The notes under the pieces: model-generated
Told to the model about the DNA's origin: nothing
The model's input: only the letters and a program-made list of their open reading frames with translations
Database searches by the model: none
Position numbers and translations under genes: made by a program
Shown: positions 20,553-28,102 of the stretch, piece after piece
How the letters are laid out: every line of letters begins with the position of its first letter
How positions within the stretch are numbered: the first letter of the stretch is position 1
Assembly: GCA_964447285.1 (NCBI GenBank)
Contig: CAYURO010000005.1
Span: 62,001 to 126,000 of the forward strand
From: CAJBNH01 sp964447285
GTDB taxonomy: Bacteria > Myxococcota_A > UBA9042
Reading direction: 5' to 3'
Length of the DNA: 64,000 nt

Positions 20553-21101
20553 ATGGAAGAGGAGATCCTCGTCGAACTGGACGACCGTCTGCACAAGTCC
20601 ATCGAAGCCTTCCACCGCGAGACCACGCGCCTGCGCACCGGTCGCGCCCACGCAGGCCTGCTGGAGGGGGTGAAGGTTGATTATTACGGGACGACGTCGC
20701 CACTGACCCAAGTGGCCAACGTGTCGGTCATCGACGCGCGCCTGATCAGCGTCAAGCCGTGGGACCGCAACATGGCGGGCCCGATCGAAAAGGCGATCTT
20801 GGCGAGTGACGTCGGTCTGACGCCCAGCAATCGCGGCGATGTGGTGCTGGTCCCCGTGCCTTCCCCGACGGGTGAGCGTCGCCGCGAGATGGTCAAGGTG
20901 CTGAAGCGGTTGGTCGAGGAGTGCAAGGTCTCGATCCGCGCCGCCCGCCGCGACGCCAACGAGATGCTTGAGCTTGTCGAGAACATGCCTGAGGACGACA
21001 GCCTGCGCGCCAAGAAGAAGATTCAGGACAAGATCGACGCGGCCGGCAAGAAGATCGACACGCTGGCCGTCGAGAAGGAAGTCGAGATCCTCGAGGTCTA
21101 G
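20553..21101 (+). CDS. frr: Ribosome recycling factor
   Basis: RRF, 182 residues, which with EF-G splits the ribosome after termination. Seen: the helical-bundle start with LRTGRAH, the DYYGT hinge region, PWDRNMAGPIEKAI, and the C-terminal helices RRDANEMLEL and KKIQDKIDAAGKKID. The length matches the family (~185). ATG 20553 has a strong GGAGGAG. It closes the operon and ends 15 bases from the convergent metallopeptidase gene. Confidence 0.96.
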   Translation: MEEEILVELDDRLHKSIEAFHRETTRLRTGRAHAGLLEGVKVDYYGTTSPLTQVANVSVIDARLISVKPWDRNMAGPIEKAILASDVGLTPSNRGDVVLVPVPSPTGERRREMVKVLKRLVEECKVSIRAARRDANEMLELVENMPEDDSLRAKKKIQDKIDAAGKKIDTLAVEKEVEILEV

Positions 21102-21116
21102 CCTTGCCTTTCCGTG

Positions 21117-21827
21117 CTAGACCGTTCGCCCCTCCAGCCGCACCGACTGCACCCAGTCCCGCAGGAAGGCCTCCTCGGTCTCACCGCACGCCCGCTCGTG
21201 CGCCGGCCCAAACCGGTGGCCGTTGCGCATCGCCTGACACAGCGCGCTGAGCTTGCGGTTGCCGAACCGCTCCATCCAGGTCTGAAAAGCCAACGCTGCG
21301 GCCGTGTAACAGGCGTCTGGGTCGTCGGTCATCTGCTTGTCGGTGGCAGTGGGCAGCGTGTCCAGGGCGGGATGGTCCGCAAGCGACCGCCGTAGCGCCG
21401 GGTGAGGGGCCCCGCCTGCGACGACGGTCGCCATGCCCTCCCGAAACCAGGTCGGCAGATACGCAGCTGTCGTCGCATCCACAGGGGCGCAGCGCTGAAA
21501 CATCAGGACGTGGGCGAGCTCGTGCAGCACCACCTGCTCGAAGGCGTGGCTGGCCGGGGGCAGGCTCCAAGCTTGCGGGGCCAACAGCAGCAGCCCGTCC
21601 AGCGACGCAATCGCGTGCAGTTGCAGGTCGGTAGGACAGGCCGCGGCGGCACGCAACTCCGTTTGGCTATGGACAGTTGCGACGCGCACCGGGCGGCGAA
21701 AGTGGCCCCACTGCGACAGCACGCGCGCCATGCCGTCGAGTTCCCGACCCAGCAGCGAGCGCACGAACGGGTCGAGCGGCTCGACGAGCACAACCACCAG
21801 ACCCGCTGCCGCCCCCGAACCGTTCAT
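21117..21827 (-). CDS. Peptidase MA-like metallopeptidase
   Basis: Putative zinc metallopeptidase of 236 residues. The HExxH motif is HELAH (His102, Glu103, His106) and a third ligand is offered by WFREGMA (Glu130), the gluzincin arrangement seen in peptidase MA-type proteins. There is no signal peptide or membrane segment with the start chosen (ATG 21827), so it should be cytoplasmic, which is somewhat unusual for this group; an extended reading to 21836 or further upstream does not add a convincing signal either. The substrate is unknown. It is divergent from pdxA. Confidence 0.75.
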   Translation of the reverse strand: MNGSGAAAGLVVVLVEPLDPFVRSLLGRELDGMARVLSQWGHFRRPVRVATVHSQTELRAAAACPTDLQLHAIASLDGLLLLAPQAWSLPPASHAFEQVVLHELAHVLMFQRCAPVDATTAAYLPTWFREGMATVVAGGAPHPALRRSLADHPALDTLPTATDKQMTDDPDACYTAAALAFQTWMERFGNRKLSALCQAMRNGHRFGPAHERACGETEEAFLRDWVQSVRLEGRTV

Positions 21828-21930
21828 GTGAGGCATCCTAGCGATTTGCAGCCACCCGGCAAGAGGGGTACGGTGCGCCGGCTGCGGCCGACCCCGATGC
21901 GGGAGGATGGGCGGGCGGAGGGGCGACGGG

Positions 21931-23019
21931 ATGCAGATGGCAGCGACATGGGGCACGGACTCAGCCGTGCATCGCAACCCGGGCGCGGCGAGGTGTCCGC
22001 GCGTAGGATTGACGCTGGGCGACCCTGCAGGTATCGGCCCTGAGGTCGCCCTGCAGGCGTTGGTTCACACGCACGTCCACGAAAAGTCCCGTGTGTATCT
22101 GTACTTCGCCGCGGAGTTGGAGAACTGGCTGCGCACCGCGTGCGAGCGCTTCGGACTGCTCCGAAGGACGCCCATGGGCTGTCCCGGGTTGGTGCTGGTC
22201 GCTCTGCCCAAGGACGGTTGCGCGTATTCGGACGCGGTGGCGATGCCCGGCAGGTCGACGCCGCAGTCACGCGAGCAGGCGTTTCGCGCCCTGGACGCGC
22301 TGGCACAGGCGGCCATCGACGGGCAGATCGACGCGATGGTCACGGGTCCGGTCCCCAAGGGCATTTTCGACCATCTGCTGCCACGCCCCCCGGGACAGAC
22401 CGAGTTTCTGGCCGCACGCTTGGGCGCCGAGCGGTTCGCGATGATGCTGGCGGGTCCACGGCTGCGCGTCGTGCCCGTCACCACGCACGTGCCTCTGCGC
22501 GACGTGGCCGCCCTGATCACAGAGCAACGGATCGTCGACTGTTCGCTGGCGGCTGTCGATGCGCTGCAGCGCTGGCTCGACATCTCGGAGCCGCGTCTGG
22601 CCGTCTGTGGCCTGAACCCCCACGCGGGAGAGGGCGGTCGCATCGGCGACGAGGAAGAGCGCGAGATCGTCCCCGCGGTCGCTCACTTGCGTCGTCTGGG
22701 TATCGACGTTGAAGGCCCCGTGGTGTCCGACACCGTGTTTCATCAGGCCATGACGGGACGCTATGACGCGGTCATCTGCATGTACCACGATCAGGCGTTG
22801 GGGCCGTTGAAGACCGTGCACTTCCACGATGGCTACAACCTGACCTGTGGTTTGTCGGTACCGCGCATCTCTCCCGACCACGGCACGGCCTACGACATTG
22901 CGGGCAAGGGTGTGGCCGACCCCGGTAGCATGATTCAGGCGATCGTCCGCGGAGAGCGGATGGCGGCGCTCGTCAGCGCGTCTCGAGGAGTGGCAGATGA
23001 CCCGAATTCTCCTGCGTAA
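21931..23019 (+). CDS. pdxA: 4-hydroxythreonine-4-phosphate dehydrogenase-type
   Basis: PdxA family, 362 residues: NAD-dependent oxidation and decarboxylation of 4-phosphohydroxy-L-threonine in pyridoxal phosphate synthesis. Clear motifs are GDPAGIGPE near residue 30, the metal-site His in VVPVTTHVPL, NPHAGEGGRIGDEE, VSDTVFH, MYHDQALGPLKT and SPDHGTAYDIAGKG. ATG 21931 has GGAGGGG upstream. Its last 23 bases overlap the next gene, so pdxA, a lipoprotein and two ABC ATPases form one transcription unit. The 'PdxA2' branch acts on other hydroxy-acid phosphates, so the exact substrate is not certain. Confidence 0.9.
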   Translation: MQMAATWGTDSAVHRNPGAARCPRVGLTLGDPAGIGPEVALQALVHTHVHEKSRVYLYFAAELENWLRTACERFGLLRRTPMGCPGLVLVALPKDGCAYSDAVAMPGRSTPQSREQAFRALDALAQAAIDGQIDAMVTGPVPKGIFDHLLPRPPGQTEFLAARLGAERFAMMLAGPRLRVVPVTTHVPLRDVAALITEQRIVDCSLAAVDALQRWLDISEPRLAVCGLNPHAGEGGRIGDEEEREIVPAVAHLRRLGIDVEGPVVSDTVFHQAMTGRYDAVICMYHDQALGPLKTVHFHDGYNLTCGLSVPRISPDHGTAYDIAGKGVADPGSMIQAIVRGERMAALVSASRGVADDPNSPA

Positions 23020-23335
23020 TGTTCTTGTTTGGGCCGGCTGCTTGGCGGGCCTGCTGGCCGGGTGCACCAAGGAAGCGCCCCCGCCGCCGCCCCAACCGAC
23101 CCTGAAAGCGGAGCCTGCCGCAGCGCCTGCTGAGTCGGCTCGGCCGCGGGTGCGCATGGTGGTGCCCCAGCGGCTGCTTGCGAACCCGAACGGGAACAGC
23201 CCACTACAGCCCTCGCGTCGCGTCCGGCTGCTGCGCGACATGCGCCCCCTGTTCCCCAAGGGCTTGCCGACCCGCGTGCCCCTGCGAACGGCCCCGGCGA
23301 CATCCGCTCCGGCACCTGCGCCGGCTCAGCCCTGA
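22997..23335 (+). CDS. Small proline-rich lipoprotein
   Basis: Predicted lipoprotein of 112 residues. The lipobox LLAGC places the lipidated Cys near residue 23, followed by a poly-Pro stretch and an Arg/Pro-rich, probably disordered body ending in Ala-Pro repeats. No domain is recognisable. It starts inside the end of pdxA (ATG 22997, with GGAG upstream) and stops 2 bases before the ABC ATPase gene. The position suggests an envelope factor tied to that transporter, but nothing in the sequence proves it. Confidence 0.7.
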   Translation: MTRILLRNVLVWAGCLAGLLAGCTKEAPPPPPQPTLKAEPAAAPAESARPRVRMVVPQRLLANPNGNSPLQPSRRVRLLRDMRPLFPKGLPTRVPLRTAPATSAPAPAPAQP

Positions 23336-23337
23336 CC

Positions 23338-24156
23338 ATGTCTACTGACCGCGACCCGCCCGTGCTGGAGGTCGAGGGCCTCTCGATCGCCGTGCATGGC
23401 GACCACGGCCCGACGCCGGTCGTTCAGGACATCAGCTTCGCCGTCGAGCATGGCCGGACCCTTGGGCTGTTGGGGGCCAGCGGCAGCGGCAAGACCCTGA
23501 TCTCGTGGGCGATCCTGCGGCTGCTCGACCGAAACGTAACGGTGGCGGTTCGCGGCCTGCGATGGGAGGGGCGCGACCTGCTGGCGATGTCGCCGCGCGA
23601 GTTGGATACCGTGCGGGGGCGCGGCATTGGGTTGGTGCAGCAGGACCCCAACGCCGCGCTGGACCCGTATCTGACCGTCGGCACACAGCTTTGCGAGGGG
23701 TTGCGACTGCATCGAGGCCTGTCCGCGCGCGCGGCCGAGGTTCGGGCGGTGTCTGTGCTGCGCGAGCTGGGCGTGGCGGCTCCCGTTGCGCGAATGCGGT
23801 CGTATCCTCATGAGTTGTCCGGGGGCACCCGACAGCGGTTGGCCTTGGCGATGGCGTTGCTGATGGAGCCCGCGCTGCTGTGGGCCGATGAGCCGACGAC
23901 CGCGCTGGACCCGACGACGCAGGCGCAGGTGCTGGCGGCGCTGCGGGCGCGACAGCGGGCGACGGGCATGGCGATCGTGGTCGTGACGCATGATCTGGGC
24001 GTGCTGGCACAGCTGGCGGACGACGTGGTCGTGTTGCATGAAGGGCGCGTGGTCGAGGCGGCGCCGGTCGAGCAGTTGTTCCGCGCGCCGCAGCACCCGT
24101 TCACGCGGCAGCTGCTCGCTTGCCTGCCCCAACGGACGGAGGCGACCGATGTCTGA
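23338..24156 (+). CDS. Oligopeptide-type ABC ATPase (DppD/OppD-like)
   Basis: ABC ATPase of 272 residues in the dipeptide/oligopeptide importer family. Walker A GASGSGKT (~45), Q-loop LVQQDPNAALDP, signature LSGGT, Walker B ALLWADEPT and the switch His in VVVTHDLG are complete. The signature departs slightly from LSGGQ. The family's C-terminal Cys-rich (oligo_HPY) tail is absent in this subunit but present in its partner. ATG 23338 follows the lipoprotein stop by 2 bases. No permease or binding-protein gene is next to it. Confidence 0.88.
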   Translation: MSTDRDPPVLEVEGLSIAVHGDHGPTPVVQDISFAVEHGRTLGLLGASGSGKTLISWAILRLLDRNVTVAVRGLRWEGRDLLAMSPRELDTVRGRGIGLVQQDPNAALDPYLTVGTQLCEGLRLHRGLSARAAEVRAVSVLRELGVAAPVARMRSYPHELSGGTRQRLALAMALLMEPALLWADEPTTALDPTTQAQVLAALRARQRATGMAIVVVTHDLGVLAQLADDVVVLHEGRVVEAAPVEQLFRAPQHPFTRQLLACLPQRTEATDV

Positions 24157-25123
24157 GGTCGTCGCGGCACCGTTGGTCGAATTGCGTCACATTTCCGTGT
24201 CCTTTCGAGGGGCAGCGGGCGTCATCCGTGCGGTGGACGACGTCTCGCTGGCGTTGGGCCGTGGCGAGACCCTGGGCCTTGCGGGCGAGTCAGGAGCGGG
24301 CAAGTCTTCCATCGTCAAGGCATTGCTGCGGCTGGTGGACGTCGACTCGGGCGAGGTGCGTTTCGACGGACAGGACGTAACCCACGCGTCGCGCCGCGCC
24401 ATGCAGCCGATTCGGCGGCGGATGCAGGCGGTGTTCCAGCAGCCCGAGACGACCCTGAACCCCCGGATGCGCGTGGGGATGTCGGTGGCGGAGCCGCTGC
24501 GGGCGCACGTTGGGGCTGCATCCGTGACGCAGGCGCGGATCGCCGCGCTGTTCGAGCAGGTGGGACTAAGTCCCGACCTTGCCGACCGCTATCCGCACGA
24601 GCTCTCTGGTGGCGAGTGTCAGCGGGTGGTGGTGGCTCGGGCGCTTGCCGTCGGACCGGAGCTGCTGGTGCTGGACGAGCCGACGTCTGGCCTTGACCTT
24701 CTGGCCCAACAGGAACTCGTGCAATTGCTTCAAGATCTGCGGCGCGACCGGGGGCTATCGTGGCTGTGCGTCGGGCATGATCTGGCGACGCTGCGGCGGC
24801 TGTGCGACCGGGTGGCGGTGTTGCACGCCGGACGCGTGGTCGAGATCGGTCCTGCTTCTCAGGTGTTGCAGCAGCCGCGGCACCCGTATGCCCGCGCGTT
24901 GGTGGCGAGCCTACCCGTTCCCGACCCGACCCGCCGAGCGGCTGTGCCGCCCTTGGTGGGCGAACCGCCTGATCCCGCTGCGTTGCCTGCGGGTTGCGCC
25001 TTCCATCCGCGGTGTCCGCACGCACAGGACCGCTGTCGCCATGACCGACCGCAACTGGCGCCACTGCCGGGCGACGACGCACACCAAGTCGCGTGCCTCC
25101 GAGCGCAAGAACTTGAAGAGTGA
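24149..25123 (+). CDS. Oligopeptide-type ABC ATPase (DppF/OppF-like)
   Basis: Second ABC ATPase of 324 residues, pairing with the preceding subunit. Walker A GESGAGKS (~48), Q-loop VFQQPETTLNPRM, signature LSGGECQR, Walker B LLVLDEPTSGLD and switch His in GHDLATL are intact. The C-terminal ~70 residues carry the Cys motif of oligopeptide transporters (CAFHPRCPHAQDRC), which binds an iron-sulfur cluster in some members. The start overlaps the previous gene by 8 bases. Its stop abuts the stop of rng on the other strand with no spacer. Confidence 0.9.
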   Translation: MSEVVAAPLVELRHISVSFRGAAGVIRAVDDVSLALGRGETLGLAGESGAGKSSIVKALLRLVDVDSGEVRFDGQDVTHASRRAMQPIRRRMQAVFQQPETTLNPRMRVGMSVAEPLRAHVGAASVTQARIAALFEQVGLSPDLADRYPHELSGGECQRVVVARALAVGPELLVLDEPTSGLDLLAQQELVQLLQDLRRDRGLSWLCVGHDLATLRRLCDRVAVLHAGRVVEIGPASQVLQQPRHPYARALVASLPVPDPTRRAAVPPLVGEPPDPAALPAGCAFHPRCPHAQDRCRHDRPQLAPLPGDDAHQVACLRAQELEE

Positions 25124-26806
25124 CTAGGAGTTGCCTTCCGGCAGCGGAGTCGGCTCGGCGAGGTCGTCGGCCGTCTGATCCGCCTCGGCGGTGACCTCGT
25201 CCAGCGGCCGCCCCAGACGCCAGCGCTGCGCGGGTTCCTCGTCCGTCACCAACCGCACGTCGGCACTGCCGGGCGACAGCCGCGCGTGCTCATTGACCTG
25301 AATCTGCACGCCGTGGGTGCGCTCCACATCGCGCAGGGCCCCCGAGAGTTGGTCGTTCAGGATGGCGGCCACGCGTTGGGGGACCTGGACGCGAAACGCC
25401 TTGGTCTGCCCGCGGTCTGCCTGAATCGCCGCCTGCAGTCGCACCAGCGCCTCGATCGCGAGGTCACTCGAAGACCGCACATAGCCGCGGCCCTTGCAGG
25501 TGGGGCAAGGCTCGGTCAATCGCTCATAGATGCTCTCTCGCACGCGCTTGCGGGTGAGCTGTATCGTGCCGAATTCATTTAGCTTTCCGACACGAACCCG
25601 TGCCCGGTCGCGCGACAGCTCGGCCTCGAACTCGGCTTCGAGCGTGCGACGATCGGCCGACTTCTGCATGTCGACGAAGTCCACGATGACGAGGCCGCCG
25701 ATGTTGCGCAGTCGCAGCTGTCGCGCAATCGCTCGTGCCGCCTCCAGATTCAGCGCCAGCACCGCCGCTCCCAGACTCTCGGAACCGACTTGGCGTGCGG
25801 AGTTGACGTCGACGACGGTCATGGCCTCGGTTCGACTGACCACCAGCTCGCCGCCACCGTGCAGTCGCACCCGGGGCTCGACGGCTTCCAGCACCGCGCG
25901 GTCGATCCCCCACAGCTCAAACAGGCCGGTCGTGGCGGTGTGCAGCCGCACTTCAGGGCGGGCCTCGGGGTGGAAGCGGCGCACGAAGGTCTCGACGCGC
26001 GTCAGTTCCTCGGGGTCGTCGATCCACACGACGGACGTGGTTGGGCCGACCATGTCGCGCAGCGCCCGCAGCACCAGGTCCAGATCGTCGAAGATGAAGC
26101 TGGGACCGGAAGCGCAGGTGAAACGCGTCTGTACGTCCTCCCACTGCCGTACCAGGAAGCCCAAGTCGTCGGCCAACTCGGCCTCAGTCGCCCCTTCGCC
26201 GACGGTTCGCACGATCGCGCCCGAACCCACAGGCGTCAGCTTGGCGACGATGCCCAGCAGGCGCTCGCGCTCTACCGGGTCGGCGATCATCTTGGACACG
26301 CCGTGGTGGACGTCGCGGGCCAGCAGCACCACGTTGCGGCCCGGCAGCGACACCTGCATGGTCACGCGCGGTCCCTTCTTGGCGACCGGCTCGCGCACCA
26401 CCTGAACCATCACTTGCTGGCCGGGGGTCAGCAGCTGGGCAATCGGGCGAACCGCCTTGCGCGGCGCGGGGTTCTCCGGGTCGAGCCCTTCGGCGTCGTG
26501 CACCCCCGGCAGCCACACATCGGCCGCGTGCAGCAGTGCCATACGGTCCAGGCCGATGTCGACGAACGCCGCGTCCATGCTGGGCTGGATGCGGGTGACG
26601 CGGCCGCGGTAGATGTTGCCCGACAGTCCGCGGCCGGCGGTGCGCTCGACCTGCAGCTCCACGACCTCGTCGCCTTGGCGCAGGGCAACGCGGGTTTCGT
26701 GAGGCGACGAGTGGATGAAGAGCTGCTCGTCCTCGCCGCCGCGCTTGCCCGGACGGCCACCGCCGGAGCGGGGCAGGGCAGGATGGGTCGCGGCGGGTTC
26801 GGTCAC
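25124..26806 (-). CDS. rng: Ribonuclease G
   Basis: RNase E/G family endonuclease, 560 residues, acting on 5'-monophosphorylated RNA in rRNA maturation and mRNA decay. The N-terminal S1-type region is GNIYRGRVTRIQPSMDAAFVDIG, followed by DVHHGVSKMI (5'-sensor area), the catalytic Asp segments VVDVNSARQ and VIVDFVDM, and the zinc-link CPTCKGRG near residue 450. The tail extends ~110 residues beyond the Cys pair but has no long RNase E-type scaffold, so RNase G is the better name. Start GTG 26806 has GAGG upstream. It follows a Cys-rich lipoprotein gene by 41 bases on the same strand. Confidence 0.92.
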   Translation of the reverse strand: MTEPAATHPALPRSGGGRPGKRGGEDEQLFIHSSPHETRVALRQGDEVVELQVERTAGRGLSGNIYRGRVTRIQPSMDAAFVDIGLDRMALLHAADVWLPGVHDAEGLDPENPAPRKAVRPIAQLLTPGQQVMVQVVREPVAKKGPRVTMQVSLPGRNVVLLARDVHHGVSKMIADPVERERLLGIVAKLTPVGSGAIVRTVGEGATEAELADDLGFLVRQWEDVQTRFTCASGPSFIFDDLDLVLRALRDMVGPTTSVVWIDDPEELTRVETFVRRFHPEARPEVRLHTATTGLFELWGIDRAVLEAVEPRVRLHGGGELVVSRTEAMTVVDVNSARQVGSESLGAAVLALNLEAARAIARQLRLRNIGGLVIVDFVDMQKSADRRTLEAEFEAELSRDRARVRVGKLNEFGTIQLTRKRVRESIYERLTEPCPTCKGRGYVRSSSDLAIEALVRLQAAIQADRGQTKAFRVQVPQRVAAILNDQLSGALRDVERTHGVQIQVNEHARLSPGSADVRLVTDEEPAQRWRLGRPLDEVTAEADQTADDLAEPTPLPEGNS

Positions 26807-26847
26807 GCGGGCCTCGTGGGCGGTAAGAAAGGCGGAGACGGAGGCGG

Positions 26848-28017
26848 TCAGCTGCCGCGCGCAACGTCGAACGAGCCGTTCAAGTAGATCAGGGAGTTGT
26901 CCAACGCATTGGTCAGTTCAGCGGTGAACGAGCCCTTGACCCGCCCGCCCGGGGCGCCGAACTCATCGATCTGGATGGTGTAATCGCTGGCCTGATACAG
27001 CCACTGCAGGGTTGCTTGGTCGTTGCTGCCGTCGTTCATCAAGACATTGGCCTCGGGAGCCTCGCCGCCGATCATGGTGAACGAGCCGGTGATGTACTCG
27101 TCGACCTGCGCGATCTGCAGCTCGAGCTTGTTCAGCCCCTCGTCGCCGGTGATCTGCAACATCTTGATGGTGGACAGGTAGTTGGCACCTGCAAACCCGA
27201 AATTGATCTTCTGACCCGTAGTGTCGGGGGTCTGGGAGATCGTGACCTCGAAGACGTCCAGCGGCTCCCAGTCGATGTCCTTCTTGGGCACGTCCAGTGT
27301 GGTTGGGGTGTCGGTCTGCACTGCCCCGTCGCCGCCCGAGACGTCCTTGCCGGTCGATGCGTCCGGGCTGTCAGGGTCCTTGCCGACCACCAAGGCGTGG
27401 CAGATGCCGTCGTAGCAGCCCTGCCCGGCCGCACACGACTGACCTACCCATGCCGTCCCCGTTGCGTTGCAGGCTTGCGCCGCTGACGAGGTCAAGCACT
27501 GCCGGGCGCCGGGAACACACTGGCGAGCCACGCACTTCAGCGCCGCGGCGTCGCACACCTGGCCGGTGCCGCACCCGGTCTCCTTGTAGCTTCCGCCCTT
27601 GCACTCCAACAGCGTCTCCCAGCCGCAGGACTTCACGCCTTCGGTGCAGCTGGCCGGCACGCAGACGCCCGCTTTGCAAACCGTCGAGCCGCCGCAATTC
27701 TGCACCGCCGCAGCATCGGCCGCTCCATTGTCCGGGCACGCCATGACCGTGTTGCCGCTGCATGAGCGCTTGCCCTTCTCACACACGACAGCCTGGCACT
27801 TGCCGCCTGCGCAGTACTTCGACTCGCCGCACGAGGCCACACCGTACGCCTTGCCGCTCTCGATGCATGTCGCGGTCGCGTTGCCCACGCAGACGACGGT
27901 CCCTTCCTGACAGAACGTGGCGACCGGGCCGGGAGTCGTGGTGGCGTCCTCACTGCAGCCAGAAGAGCCAAGGCAGAGGAGGAGGATCGCTGTGCCGAAG
28001 GGGAAGGTGCGTGCCAT
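26848..28017 (-). CDS. Cys-rich repeat lipoprotein
   Basis: Predicted lipoprotein of 389 residues. The lipobox is GSSGC near residue 21. Residues ~35-215 hold about four to five Cys-rich repeats of ~45 residues with the shape G-x-x-x-C-x-G-N...C...C....C..G.C, a pattern common in surface proteins of Myxococcota and resembling tandem small disulfide knots. An Asp/Thr-rich linker (~220-260) leads to a C-terminal beta-rich domain (~265-389) with VFEVTISQTPDT and repeated long polar strands. ATG 28017 has GAGGA upstream. It lies between ftsK and rng; the role is unknown. Confidence 0.75.
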   Translation of the reverse strand: MARTFPFGTAILLLCLGSSGCSEDATTTPGPVATFCQEGTVVCVGNATATCIESGKAYGVASCGESKYCAGGKCQAVVCEKGKRSCSGNTVMACPDNGAADAAAVQNCGGSTVCKAGVCVPASCTEGVKSCGWETLLECKGGSYKETGCGTGQVCDAAALKCVARQCVPGARQCLTSSAAQACNATGTAWVGQSCAAGQGCYDGICHALVVGKDPDSPDASTGKDVSGGDGAVQTDTPTTLDVPKKDIDWEPLDVFEVTISQTPDTTGQKINFGFAGANYLSTIKMLQITGDEGLNKLELQIAQVDEYITGSFTMIGGEAPEANVLMNDGSNDQATLQWLYQASDYTIQIDEFGAPGGRVKGSFTAELTNALDNSLIYLNGSFDVARGS

Positions 28018-28102
28018 GACGGTCCTCGCGGGCCGGCGGAGTCGTGGCCGGCGCCCGCCCTTGTAGCCAACCCCACGTCCGATCGGCAAGCGTCGCAGCG
28101 GA

